Shown here piece by piece: positions 16,280 to 25,600 of a DNA stretch of 64,000 bases; positions within the stretch are counted from its first letter, which is position 1, and the number at the start of each line of letters is the position of its first letter. Position numbers and translations under genes: made by a program. The DNA lies in NCBI RefSeq assembly GCF_004854025.1, contig NZ_STGM01000003.1:124001-188000 (forward strand), written 5' to 3'. The notes beneath the pieces were generated by a model. That model worked only from the letters and a program-made list of their open reading frames with translations, made no database searches and was not told where the DNA came from. Source of the DNA: Microbacterium hydrothermale. GTDB lineage: Bacteria > Actinomycetota > Actinomycetes > Actinomycetales > Microbacteriaceae.

Positions 16280-17646
16280 AGGGCCCGCTGCGGCGCATCA
16301 TCACGCGCACGACGATGCTCGTGGCGGTGGTGGCCGTCGTCGCGACCGCGGCCGCCGCCCTACCCCTCCTGCAGGCCGTCGACGTCTCCGCGGCGCGGGC
16401 CGCCGTGGCCACTCAGGCCGACCGTCTCGCCGCGGCCTCCGCCGACGCCCGGAACGCCGTCGTGGCGGGCCTGTCCGCGCTCAGCGACCCCGACGCCCTC
16501 GTCGCTCTCGTCGACGCCGACGGGAGCGTCCACGGATCGGCCGCGTCCCTCGTCGACGCGCAGGTGCGCGAGCAGGTCACGGCCGGGGCGGATGTGTCGA
16601 CCACCGTCCACCGCGACCGCGCCGCCTTCGCCGTGGAGGCGCGCCCCCTCGCCGGTGGGGGTGCGGTGGTCGTCGCGCAGGATCTGCATCGCGTGCGGTC
16701 GCTCGGTGTCGACATCCTCGGACGCGTCGGTCTCGCCCTCGCGATCGGATTCGCCGCGGCCGCGGTGGCGGCGCTCATCGCGAGCCGCCGTCTGTCCCGG
16801 CCTCTCGCCGGGCTGGCCGCGGCCGCGCGCCGCATCGCCGGGGGCGACCGCCGCATCGTCTTCTCCGCGAGTCCGGTCGACGAGATCCGCGACGTCGAAC
16901 GCTCGCTCGAGGCGGTCGGCGCCGCGCTCGCCCACTCCGAGTCGCGCCAACGGGAATTCCTGCTCTCCGTCTCCCACGAGCTGCGCACGCCGATGACCGC
17001 CATCCGGGGCTACGCCTCGGCGTTGCGCGACGGACTCGTCCCCCCGTCACGTCTGGCCGAGGTCGGGGAGACCCTGGATGCCGAGGCCGCGCGGCTGTCC
17101 GCCTTCACCGACGACCTGCTGGCCCTGGCTCGCCTCGAGGCCGACGACTTCCCGATCCGGCCGCGCGACGTCGAGCTGCGCGCTCTGCTCGCGGACGCGG
17201 AGGCGGCCTGGAAGGCGGCCGCGGACACCGCCGGTGTCGCGGTGGTCGTCGACGCCGGAGCGGATGCCGCTGTCACCACCGACCCGCTGCGCGTGCGACA
17301 AGTGGTGGACGGCCTCGTCGAGAACGCCCTGCGCGTGAGCGCCGCGGGAACCCGCATCCGCCTCGACGTCGTCGCCGACGCGGACGGGGCGGTCATCTCG
17401 GTGGCCGACACCGGCCCCGGGCTCTCCGACGACGACCTCGCTCACGCGTTCGAGCGGGGCGTTCTCCGCGACCGCTACCGCGACGTCCGCCGCGTCGGCT
17501 CGGGCCTCGGCCTCTCGATCGCGGCACGGCTGACCGAGCGACTGGACGGTCGCATCTCCGCCCACGCGGGCGCTCACGGCGGCACGGTGTTCCGCATCGC
17601 GCTCCCGCCCGCGATCCGCGGATCCGAGGCCGCGGGGCCGGAGTGA
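16276..17646 (+). CDS. Membrane sensor histidine kinase
   Basis: 456 residues from a GTG overlapping the regulator stop. One helix lies at about 10-30, an extracellular sensor of about 110 residues follows, then a second helix at about 150-172 and a HAMP domain (SRRLSRPLAGLAAAARRIAGG). The phospho-accepting His is in SVSHELRTPMTAIRG; the ATPase has the N box VENALR, G1 VADTGPGL and G2 GSGLGLSI. The architecture is BaeS/ResE-like. The stimulus is unknown; the secreted protein upstream is a candidate. Confidence 0.94.
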   Translation: MKGPLRRIITRTTMLVAVVAVVATAAAALPLLQAVDVSAARAAVATQADRLAAASADARNAVVAGLSALSDPDALVALVDADGSVHGSAASLVDAQVREQVTAGADVSTTVHRDRAAFAVEARPLAGGGAVVVAQDLHRVRSLGVDILGRVGLALAIGFAAAAVAALIASRRLSRPLAGLAAAARRIAGGDRRIVFSASPVDEIRDVERSLEAVGAALAHSESRQREFLLSVSHELRTPMTAIRGYASALRDGLVPPSRLAEVGETLDAEAARLSAFTDDLLALARLEADDFPIRPRDVELRALLADAEAAWKAAADTAGVAVVVDAGADAAVTTDPLRVRQVVDGLVENALRVSAAGTRIRLDVVADADGAVISVADTGPGLSDDDLAHAFERGVLRDRYRDVRRVGSGLGLSIAARLTERLDGRISAHAGAHGGTVFRIALPPAIRGSEAAGPE

Positions 17647-17649
17647 CGA

Positions 17650-17686
17650 CGAAGGCGCCGCCCCCGAGCGGGGTGCGGCGCCTTCG
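17650..17686. terminator. Hairpin terminator between kinase gene and tRNA-Ala
   Basis: Inverted 12-base arms CGAAGGCGCCGC and GCGGCGCCTTCG with a 13-base loop, placed between two convergent transcripts. Confidence 0.85.
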
Positions 17687-17690
17687 TGGG

Positions 17691-17766
17691 TGGTGGACCT
17701 GAGGGGATTCGAACCCCTGACCTCCTCGATGCGAACGAGGCGCGCTACCAACTGCGCCACAGGCCC
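17691..17766 (-). tRNA. tRNA-Ala (anticodon CGC)
   Basis: A full cloverleaf is readable on the minus strand: acceptor GGGCCTG/CAGGTCC, D arm GGCGCAGTTGGTAGCGC, anticodon loop TTCGCAT (CGC), and T arm GGTTCGAATCC. The acceptor contains a G3:U70 pair, the alanine identity element, and CCA is encoded. Confidence 0.97.
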
Positions 17767-17934
17767 GGAAACCTCGTAAACACTATCACGTCACATGCGC
17801 GTCACCTGACGCGGACCGTATCCCGGGCGCGCCGCCGCGCGACCGCGAGCGCGGGACAGTGATGGACATGCCGCTGAGCGCATGCCTGTCGAGAGAGGAC
17901 CTCGCGGCATCCGATCCGTCGATGCGGACGGGGC

Positions 17935-18990
17935 TCACTCCCCCGACGCGCGACGCGCCAGGAGCCGCTGGACGTGGTTCTCGATCTCGCTGTCGTCGAC
18001 GTAGCCCATCGTCGCGTACGGAGAGGCGACGGGGGCGGCAGCGGCCGGACGCGCCGTCTCGATCGGCGTGGGAGCCTGCTCGGCCGCGATCTGCCGGGCG
18101 GCTTCCTCGCGGGCGGCGGCGCGCAGAGCCTCGCGCGCCAACTGCTCGTCGACCGCCGCGGCGGCACGCGACCCCACCGACGCCACGAGCGGGCGCGGGA
18201 GCTCGCGAGGCGTCCAGGTCGGGCGCGGTTCGGGCACGAGGGCGACGTCCTGCACCTCGGCCACCGCGTGGCGCACCGCCACCTCGACCGGGAGCGTCGC
18301 GGTGCGGGAGGCGACGACCGAGATCCGACGCAGGACGAGGAGGGATGCCAGCACGACGGCCGCACCGCTGGCGAGGAGCACGGGCGACGCGCCGCCGACG
18401 ACCTGCACGGCACCGAACCCGAAGGAGATCAGCCCGGCCAGCAGCGCGACGGACACCACGAGACGGAAGCGGCGACGCACCCTCGCGCGACGCGCGGCGG
18501 GGACGGCGACGGCCGCGGCCTGGACGGCTCGCGCGCGTTCCACGGCTTCGGCACGCTCGGCACGCGTCTTCTCGAGGGCGGCGGCGCGCTCGGCGCGAGC
18601 GACCTCGACTGCCGCGGCGCGCTCGGCGCGCGCCAGCTCGATCGCCGCAGCGCGCTGCTCCTTTACGACGTCGCGGTCGCGGGCGCTCTCGAGCTTCGCG
18701 ACCTCGAGGCGCGCCTTGGCGGCGGCCAGTTCGGCCTGCGCCTGCTGCGCCTGCACCTGCCGCGCGAGCTTGTGCTGCTGGTGCGCGGTGCGGGCGGTCA
18801 GTTCGAGGTGGACCTCGCGCGGCGTCTCGGCGGTCTCGGCGAGCACGCGGAGGGCCTGGTTGAGGCGCACGGCGTTGCGTTCGGCGGAGGTGAACCGGTG
18901 CCGGCTCTGCCACGACGGCAGGAGATAGACCAACCACAGCGCGACCGCCACGAAGACGATCACCCCGCCGCTCAGCACCTGGCCACCCAT
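17935..18990 (-). CDS. SepX/GlpR-like divisome membrane protein
   Basis: 351 residues from ATG 18990; upstream codons to 19209 are repeat DNA. The N-terminal helix GVIVFVAVALWLVYLLPSW followed by SRHRFTSAERNAVRLNQALRVL matches SepX (Streptomyces) and GlpR (Corynebacterium/Mycobacterium), which tether divisome components such as SepF. A long Ala/Arg/Glu coiled coil follows (about 70-190, with ERAAAVEVARAERAAA-type repeats), then two membrane helices (about 200-250) and a tail ending SEIENHVQRLLARRASGE. The neighbouring GNAT and galU genes are the same neighbours seen in other actinobacteria, which supports the call. Confidence 0.75.
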   Translation of the reverse strand: MGGQVLSGGVIVFVAVALWLVYLLPSWQSRHRFTSAERNAVRLNQALRVLAETAETPREVHLELTARTAHQQHKLARQVQAQQAQAELAAAKARLEVAKLESARDRDVVKEQRAAAIELARAERAAAVEVARAERAAALEKTRAERAEAVERARAVQAAAVAVPAARRARVRRRFRLVVSVALLAGLISFGFGAVQVVGGASPVLLASGAAVVLASLLVLRRISVVASRTATLPVEVAVRHAVAEVQDVALVPEPRPTWTPRELPRPLVASVGSRAAAAVDEQLAREALRAAAREEAARQIAAEQAPTPIETARPAAAAPVASPYATMGYVDDSEIENHVQRLLARRASGE

Positions 18991-19140
18991 GGGATAAAGG
19001 TAGGTCACCGAGAGATCACACCTCGGCATCCTCCCGCGTGTCGTCGCGTCCGATCGGCGGGAATCTGTGCTGGCGCGAGAATGCACGCCCGTGACGAGAC
19101 GGCGGCATCCTGCGCACGGGTCGACAGCGGGATGCCGTCT

Positions 19141-19233
19141 CGGTGCGCCCCGGCGCGACACAGGGCGGCACGACGCGATGCGAAGCGGCGGTGCACCCCG
19201 GCACAGCACAGGGCGGCATGACGCGGTGCGAAG
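19141..19233. repeat. Two imperfect 45-bp direct repeats
   Basis: Copies at 19141-19185 and 19189-19233 share CGGTGC-CCCCGGC, ACAGGGCGGCA and GCGAAG. They lie in the 289-bp gap (18991-19279) between the acetyltransferase gene and the sepX-like gene, upstream of the latter. No gene was seen in the rest of this gap. Confidence 0.8.
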
Positions 19234-19279
19234 CAGGACGGCGCGCCGCGCCGCGGCCCCGGTCGGCGCTCGACCGGCC

Positions 19280-19903
19280 TCAGATGCGGTCGGCCGGCGG
19301 GATGCGCGCCGCGTCGGGCGGCACCTGCCCCCGCGACCAGCGGTCGAGCACGCCGTGCGGAACCTCCTCGCGCACGAGGGCGAAGGCGTAGTGGTCGCGC
19401 CAGTCGCCGTCGATGTGGATGTACCGGCGACGGAGCCCCTCGTAGCGGAAGCCGAGCTTCTCGACCACGCGCAGGCTCGCGTGGTTCTCGGGGCGGATGC
19501 AGATCTCGACCCGGTGCAGATTGAGCTCGGCGAAGCAGACGTCGGTCGCCATCGCCACGCTGACGGTCGTGATGTTGCGACCGGCGAACTCCTCGGCGAC
19601 CCAGTAGCCGATCGTCGCCGACGCGAGCGAACCCCGGGAGACGCCCCAGACGTTCAACTGCCCGGCGACCTCGTCGTCCCACGCCATCACGAAGGGGACG
19701 CCGAGGCCGTCACGGTATTGCTGCAGAAGACGACGGATGCCGAGCCGCATGTCGAACGACACGGGGCCGTCGGGGCTCGTGGCCTCCCACGGGCGCAGCC
19801 ACGAGCGGTTGTCGATCAGCTGCTGCTGCAGCACTCGCGCATCGCGGTTGCGGATGAGACGGATCGACACCTCGCCGTGCCGCCTCGGGATCGATAGATC
19901 CAT
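19280..19903 (-). CDS. RimJ/RimL-like GNAT N-acetyltransferase
   Basis: 207 residues from ATG 19903. The acetyl-CoA binding region reads ATIGYWVAEEFAGRNITTVSVAMATD, then LNLHRVEICIRPENHASLRVVEKLGFRYEGLRRRYIHIDGDWRDHYAF, which is characteristic of the RimJ-type ribosomal-protein-alanine acetyltransferases. It starts 14 bp after the galU stop on the same strand, so the order galU-GNAT-sepX is likely one transcript. Its real substrate in actinobacteria is not established. Confidence 0.9.
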   Translation of the reverse strand: MDLSIPRRHGEVSIRLIRNRDARVLQQQLIDNRSWLRPWEATSPDGPVSFDMRLGIRRLLQQYRDGLGVPFVMAWDDEVAGQLNVWGVSRGSLASATIGYWVAEEFAGRNITTVSVAMATDVCFAELNLHRVEICIRPENHASLRVVEKLGFRYEGLRRRYIHIDGDWRDHYAFALVREEVPHGVLDRWSRGQVPPDAARIPPADRI

Positions 19904-19917
19904 ATCGCCCCGCCGGG

Positions 19918-20814
19918 TCAGAGACCCTGCGCGAACTCCTTGAACCACGGACGCAGGGCGGGGCCCAGGTCGTCGCGGTCGGCGGCGAGCTGCACGATGG
20001 CCTTGATGTAGTCCACGCGGTCGCCCGTGTCGTAGCGGCGTCCGCGGAAGACGACGCCGTACACGCCGCCCCCGTCGCCGCCGCCGGTAGCGAGCTCCTC
20101 GAGCGCGTCGGTCAGCTGGATCTCGCCGCCCTTGCCGGGCTCCGTGCGCTCGAGGATGTCGAACACGTCGGGGCCGAGCACGTAGCGGCCGATGATGGCC
20201 AGGTTCGAGGGAGCGTCCTCGGCCTTGGGCTTCTCGACCAGCTGCGTCACCTTGACGACGCCGTCGTCGTCGGTGGGCTCGACGGCCGCGACACCGTAGA
20301 GGTGGATCTGCGAGGGGTCGACCTCCATGAGGGCGATCACCGTCGCGCCGCGCTTGTCGTACTCGGCCATCATCTTCTCGAGCAGCGGGTCGCGCTCGTC
20401 GATGAGGTCGTCGCCGAGCAGCACCGCGAAGGGGTGGTCGCCGACGTGGCTGCGCGCGCGCAGCACCGCGTGGCCGAGGCCCTTGGGCTCGCCCTGTCGC
20501 ACCATGTGCACGTCGGCCAGATCGGACGAGTGCTCGACCTTGGCGAGCTTGTCGTGATCGCCCTTCTCGCGGAGCTTCGTCTCGAGCTCGGGCATCGAGT
20601 CGAAGTGGTTGGCGATGTTGTTCTTGTTGCGCCCGATGATGATCAGGACGTCTTGGATGCCGGCCCCGGTCGCCTCTTCGACGACGTACTGGATGGCGGG
20701 CTTGTCGACCACCGGCAGCATCTCTTTGGGCATGGCCTTGGTGGCGGGAAGGAAGCGAGTACCGAGTCCAGCGGCCGGGATGACGGCCTTGAAGGGCTTA
20801 TGAGGCATGGCCAT
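19918..20814 (-). CDS. galU: UTP-glucose-1-phosphate uridylyltransferase
   Basis: 298 residues. The nucleotide-binding start is KAVIPAAGLGTRFLPATKAMPKEMLPVVDKPAIQY, with the GxGTRxxPxTK signature and metal/sugar-phosphate elements VLLGDDLID and GKGGEIQLTDAL. The enzyme makes UDP-glucose for glycans, galactose use and exopolysaccharides. In this window the UDP-glucose could supply the GT2 synthase at 54.5 kb. It is divergent from the 5-FCL gene with a 57-bp shared promoter gap. Confidence 0.96.
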   Translation of the reverse strand: MAMPHKPFKAVIPAAGLGTRFLPATKAMPKEMLPVVDKPAIQYVVEEATGAGIQDVLIIIGRNKNNIANHFDSMPELETKLREKGDHDKLAKVEHSSDLADVHMVRQGEPKGLGHAVLRARSHVGDHPFAVLLGDDLIDERDPLLEKMMAEYDKRGATVIALMEVDPSQIHLYGVAAVEPTDDDGVVKVTQLVEKPKAEDAPSNLAIIGRYVLGPDVFDILERTEPGKGGEIQLTDALEELATGGGDGGGVYGVVFRGRRYDTGDRVDYIKAIVQLAADRDDLGPALRPWFKEFAQGL

Positions 20815-20871
20815 ACCCTAGCGGGACCGCGCGACACCGTCGGCAACACGCGCGCACGTAGACTTACCGGC

Positions 20872-21468
20872 ATGCCGGATCGCATCGAGCAGGCCAAGCG
20901 CGCACTGCGCGCCGATCTGCGCGAACGCCGCCAGACCGTCTCCGCCCATTCGCGCGAGGTGGCCGAGGTCGGGGTCAAAGAACAGCTCGACGCGCTCGTC
21001 GATCGCCTGGGCGCCCGGAGCATCTCGTGCTTCCTGTCGACGCCGACCGAGCCGGGTACCCACGCCTTCGTCTCCGGCGCGGTGGCGCGCGGCATCCGGG
21101 TGCTCCTGCCCATCACCCGGGAGGACGGACTGCTCGACTGGAGCGTCGCCACCCCCGACACCGAGATCACCGAGGGCATGTTCGGCCTGCCCGAGCCCGT
21201 GGGCGACGTGCTGGGTCCCATCGCCGTCAACGACGTCGACCTGTTGGTCATCCCCGCCGCCGCCGTCGACCGCAACGGGATGCGGCTCGGCTGGGGCCGC
21301 GGCTACTTCGACAAGACGCTCGGCTCGATGGAGAAGTGCCCGCCCGTGTACGCGGTCATCTTCGACTCCGAATTCGTCGACGACGTGCCCCGCGACGTGC
21401 ACGACCAGCCCGTCACGGGCGTGGTCACCCCCACGCGCACGGTCGCGATCGCCGCTCACCCCGCCTGA
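20872..21468 (+). CDS. 5-formyltetrahydrofolate cyclo-ligase
   Basis: 198 residues from ATG 20872. N-terminal RIEQAKRALRADLRERRQ binds ATP, and the C-terminal RNGMRLGWGRGYFDKTL is the family signature. It converts 5-formyl-THF to 5,10-methenyl-THF in the cytoplasm, returning inhibitory formyl-folate to the C1 pool. It is the first gene of the 5-FCL-fmdB-mscL series. Confidence 0.95.
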   Translation: MPDRIEQAKRALRADLRERRQTVSAHSREVAEVGVKEQLDALVDRLGARSISCFLSTPTEPGTHAFVSGAVARGIRVLLPITREDGLLDWSVATPDTEITEGMFGLPEPVGDVLGPIAVNDVDLLVIPAAAVDRNGMRLGWGRGYFDKTLGSMEKCPPVYAVIFDSEFVDDVPRDVHDQPVTGVVTPTRTVAIAAHPA

Positions 21469-21486
21469 CCACCCGAAGGAACACCG

Positions 21487-21756
21487 ATGCCCACCTACTC
21501 CTACGCCTGCAAGCAGTGCGGCCACCGCTTCGACGCCGTGCAGTCCTTCTCCGACGCGGCCCTCACCGAGTGCCCGGAGTGCGGCGGCGAGGTGCGCAAG
21601 CAGTACGGCTCCATCGGGGTGACCTTCAACGGCTCGGGGTTCTACCGCACCGACTCGCGCGGGTCGAGCGCGGGATCGTCCGGTGGCGCCTCCTCGGGTT
21701 CTTCGACATCATCGAAGTCGGAAACGAAGACGTCCGCTCCCTCTTCGGCCTCCTGA
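21487..21756 (+). CDS. FmdB family zinc-ribbon protein
   Basis: 89 residues with GAAGGAACACCG before the ATG. The start MPTYSYACKQCGHRFD and the later CPECGG give two CxxC knuckles of a small zinc ribbon. The C-terminal 30 residues are a Ser/Gly-rich disordered tail. Family members are regulatory or structural; no function is proven. Same order 5-FCL-fmdB-mscL as in many actinobacteria. Confidence 0.93.
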   Translation: MPTYSYACKQCGHRFDAVQSFSDAALTECPECGGEVRKQYGSIGVTFNGSGFYRTDSRGSSAGSSGGASSGSSTSSKSETKTSAPSSAS

Positions 21757-21790
21757 GACCGGGTCGGCGCGGCAGAAGGGGAGCCAGCGC

Positions 21791-22210
21791 ATGATCAAGG
21801 GATTCAAGGAGTTCATCCTCCGAGGGAACGTCATCGACCTCGCGGTCGCGGTCGTCATCGGAGCGGCGTTCACGGCCATCGTCAACGCCATCGTGCAGGG
21901 ACTGATCAACCCGCTCATCGGGTTCCTGTTCCAGGTCGGCGATCTCAGCGACCTCAACGTCACCATCCCGACCCTGCTGGGCGGGTACTCGACGTTCGAA
22001 TTCGGCGCGATCCTGGTGGCGATCATCAACTTCGTGGCCGTCGCCGCGATCGTCTACTTCGTCTTCGTCTACCCCATGAACCGCTGGAAGGCCCGTGCCG
22101 CCGCGCGCGCCGGGGTGAACGAGGCGGCCACCGAGGAGCCGAAGCTCCCCACCGAGCAAGAGCTGCTCGTGCAGATCCGCGACCTGCTGGAGCGGCAGAA
22201 CAAGCTCTGA
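21791..22210 (+). CDS. mscL: Large-conductance mechanosensitive channel
   Basis: 139 residues from ATG 21791. It starts MIKGFKEFILRGNVIDLAVAVVIGAAFTAIV, the amphipathic helix plus pore-lining helix of MscL, and a second helix spans about 75-100. The C-terminal helix bundle (EQELLVQIRDLLERQN) is intact. It releases osmolytes on hypo-osmotic shock. The gene ends at a hairpin. Confidence 0.96.
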   Translation: MIKGFKEFILRGNVIDLAVAVVIGAAFTAIVNAIVQGLINPLIGFLFQVGDLSDLNVTIPTLLGGYSTFEFGAILVAIINFVAVAAIVYFVFVYPMNRWKARAAARAGVNEAATEEPKLPTEQELLVQIRDLLERQNKL

Positions 22211-22227
22211 ACCGCGCTCTCGCGCGA

Positions 22228-22271
22228 AACGGCGTCCGCGCCGGGACCGACCTCCCGGCCCGGGCGCCGTT
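22228..22271. terminator. Hairpin after mscL
   Basis: Interrupted inverted arms, AACGGCG plus CGCCGGG on the left and CCCGGGCGCCGTT on the right, following the mscL stop and facing the convergent small gene. Confidence 0.6.
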
Positions 22272-22324
22272 GCGCGTGAGCGTCCGCTCAGGCCCGCGCG
22301 GGGTATGGACCGAGGGGCCCGGCG

Positions 22325-22615
22325 TCAGTAGTGCGGGGGGACCTCGCGCATCATGCGCTCGTCGTTGGGTCCGGATGCCGCCGGGCGCGCGCCCGTGCCC
22401 CGCGCGGGGTCATCGGCGGGGGCGGGCTCCGCCGTGGTCCCCGGTGCGGCCAGGAGCCGTGCGCGCCGCGCCCCGCGCACGCGAACGACCGGCTGGCGGG
22501 CGTCGGAGGCGTCGTTCGGCTCGGCCGCCGGCGCCTCCGCCGCAGAAGTGGCCGTTGAAGGCGCCGGGCTCACCGGCGCGGCACCGGAGACGGTGGCATC
22601 CGGATTCTCGGACAT
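22325..22615 (-). CDS. Small disordered protein encoded after the helicase
   Basis: 96 residues. It is mostly Ala/Pro/Asp/Glu (low complexity), with a basic patch VVRVRGARRARLL in the middle and a distinct tail GPNDERMMREVPPHY. The start is eight bases past the stop of the upstream helicase-like gene, so the pair is co-transcribed. There are no membrane segments and no cysteines. The tail is the only part that looks constrained, and similar NDER-PPH endings are, from memory, found in other Micrococcales, but this was not checked. Function unknown; a partner or regulator of the helicase is an inference. Confidence 0.65.
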   Translation of the reverse strand: MSENPDATVSGAAPVSPAPSTATSAAEAPAAEPNDASDARQPVVRVRGARRARLLAAPGTTAEPAPADDPARGTGARPAASGPNDERMMREVPPHY

Positions 22616-22623
22616 GCGGGCGC

Positions 22624-25600
22624 TCAGCCGGGCAGGTCGAGCGGCTCGGTCGTGGAGTCGGGCGCGGCGGTGTCGTCCGGGGCGATCCCGAGCAGTTCCG
22701 CGATGCGCGCCGCGACTCCGGCGGGGTCGCTGTAGAGGTCGAATGCGTGCACGCGCACGTAGTGCCAGCCGAGGCGACGCAGGATCTGCGGCCGCAGGCG
22801 CAGCGTCTCGCGCAGGGACTCCCCGATCGTCTCGGGGTCGCTCTCGGCCACGACGGCCTTGCCCTTGTGCCGGGCGACGAGCGGCAGCAGACCGCGGTAG
22901 TCGACGTCGACCTCGACGCCGAGACGGCGCAGCTCGCGCGCGAGAGCGCGGGTGAGCGGGTCGGCGAGGTCTTCGAGGCGGCTCTCGCGGCCGCGCGCGG
23001 CCACGTTGCCGAGGATGCCCATGAGCGTCGCGGCGCCGTGCTCGAGGCGACCGTCGTCGAACGCCGAGGGACGGATCGACGACACGATCACCATCGAGCG
23101 GCGCGCGCGGGTCATGCCGACCGTGAGCAGGCGCTCCCCGTCCGGCGTCGACAGGTCGCCGAAGTCGCTGAGCACGCGCCCGTGGCGGGTCAGACCGAAG
23201 CCGAGCGAGAACACCACGCGGTCGCGGCTCTCGGCCACCGACTCCTCGAGGGTGAGCACGGCGAACGGCTCGGCGGCATCCCGCGATACGAACTCGGCCA
23301 CGTCGGAGCGGCCCGCGAGCGCCGCGACCACGGAGGCCCGCACGCGCTCCGCGTGCTTGCGGCTCGCCGTGACGACCATGAGCGACTCCGAGGCGCGGTT
23401 CACCGCGTGCTCGACGACGAGGGTGACGACGCGGGCGACCTCGGCGTCGGGGCTCTCGACGGCTCCGCTGACGGGGTCGGGCGCACCGACACCGCCCTCG
23501 ACGTAGTCGACGCTGAGGCTCCCGCGGCCCAGGTACGAACCCGCCCACGGCAGCGACACGATCTCGCCGCCGTAGAAGGCGTCGTTGACGAGCTGCGACA
23601 GGTCTTCTCCCCCGGCGCGGTAGCTGCGCGTGAGGGTCTCCACCGGCAGCAGCTCGGCGATGCGCTCGAAGACGGAGGTCTCGTCGAACGGGACCTCGTC
23701 GGAATCGGCATCGGCACCGTCGGGGGCCGCGGCGATCGCGGCGCTCACGCGGAAGGGTGTCGGCTTCTGCACGACCGGGTCGCCGAACAGCACGACCTGC
23801 CGGGCGCGGCGCAGGGCGGGCGTCGCCTCGGCGAGGCTCAGGGCCGCGGCATCCGCGATGATCACGACATCGAAGGCCAGGTCGTGCGGCACGTCGGGCA
23901 CTTCGTACGGCGACGCGAGCCACACCGGCGCGAGGGTGCGCAGGAGGGCGGGAGCGGCATCCGAGATCTCCTGCGCCGTGTGCAGACCGTCTTTGAGAGC
24001 GCGCTTGAGCGCGGCGGCCTCGTCGGCGTGGTCGACGATGCCGATGCGCCACTGGGTCGCCAGCTGCGCGGCGAGCAGCGGGCCGGCGGCGGCGGCGTGC
24101 GCCTCGTCGACCAGGCGGAAGTCGCGCTCGAGGCGGTCGACGACGCTCGTGTTCGCCCCCAGCAGGGCGCGGTCCGTGCGCAGCAGGTGCTCGAGCGCCG
24201 ACTGCCACCACGCGAACTCGAGCTCGGCGCCCACGCGCTCCTCGGGAACGTGGCGCACCGACAGCTCGATGAGCAGCTGCTCGAGGCCCAGGCGGGCGAG
24301 CTCGGAGCGCAGCTGGGCGCGCTCGACGAGGTTGTCGAAGAAGGTCGACTCGGCGGCGAGGCCCGCGAGGGTGCGAATGAGGCGCTGCACCGGGAGGGTC
24401 GCGAGACGCTCGGAGCCCTGGCGACCGAGGATCTGGTCGAGTTCGCCGAGCAGGGCGTCGGTGCGCTGCCAGGCGACGTGCACGTCGGCCAGTCCCAGCG
24501 GCACCTCGGGGGTGACGCCCGCCTCGACGACGCGCTGCCACTCGGTGCGCTGCTGCTGGATGCGCACGAGCGCCTCGTACATGTCGGGCACGTGCACGCC
24601 CGGGCGCACGTACTCCTTCGACAGGCGCTTGAGGCGGCGGCGGTTCGGACCGCTCATCGCCGACGCGTCGCGACGCGGCGAGTGCGCGTCGATCAGCTCG
24701 CCGAGTGGACGCTCGAACACGCTCGGGCTGAAGCGATCGAGCGACTCGCGGATCCCCTGCAGGAGCTTGAGGTAGGCACCCAGCTCCGACACCGTCTGGA
24801 ACGGACGCATGCGCGTCTGCGCGATGAGCTCGTACCCGCGCTCGAGCAGCCGCGGCACCTCGTGCGCGTGCAGCTTGCCGGCGAGGTCGTGCGCGGCGCG
24901 CGCGTCTTCGGTGCGCGTGAAGCTCACGCCGTACCACGGCGAGTCGTCGGGGCCGAAGCGGAACTCCCCCAGTCGCGCGGCCATTGCCAGGGCGCGGGCG
25001 GCGGCGTCGCGGCGGCCCGCGAGGCGCTCGAGCGTCGCGAGGTCGAAGCGCGCCTCGGTCGAGGGGGCGGGAGAGGTGGATGCCAGGGACGTCAGCGCGC
25101 GCAGCACGTCGAGCGCCGAGACCCCCAGCGCGAGGTGCGGCTCGGTGACGGCCGAGCGGTAGTCGCGCAGCACGGTGCGCAGGCGCACGAGGGCGTCGTC
25201 GATCTCGGCGACCTTGGGCTGCTCGGCCTTCTCGTTGCGGCCGATGGCGCGGATGAGGTCGCGGCGCACGTGGTGGGGCGAGACGGCGAGGCCGGTGAGT
25301 CCGACGCCGGCGAGGCGGTGACGGATGCCGTCGAGCGTCGAGCGGCGGGCACTGACGACGAGCACCCGCTTGTTGTCGTGCACGAGCTGCCCGATCGCGT
25401 TGATCACCGTCTGCGTGCCCCCGGTGCCCGGCAGCGTGTGCACGGCCAGGGAGTGACCGGCGGCGATGCGCGCGAGGACGCGCTCCTGCTCGGCGTCGGC
25501 GTCGAGGAGCAGCGTGTCGGCGGCGGGCGCGCGCTCGTCGGGGCTGACGACGACCGGGTCGTCACGACGGACGGAGATGCGGGCGCGGTCGTCGGGGTGA

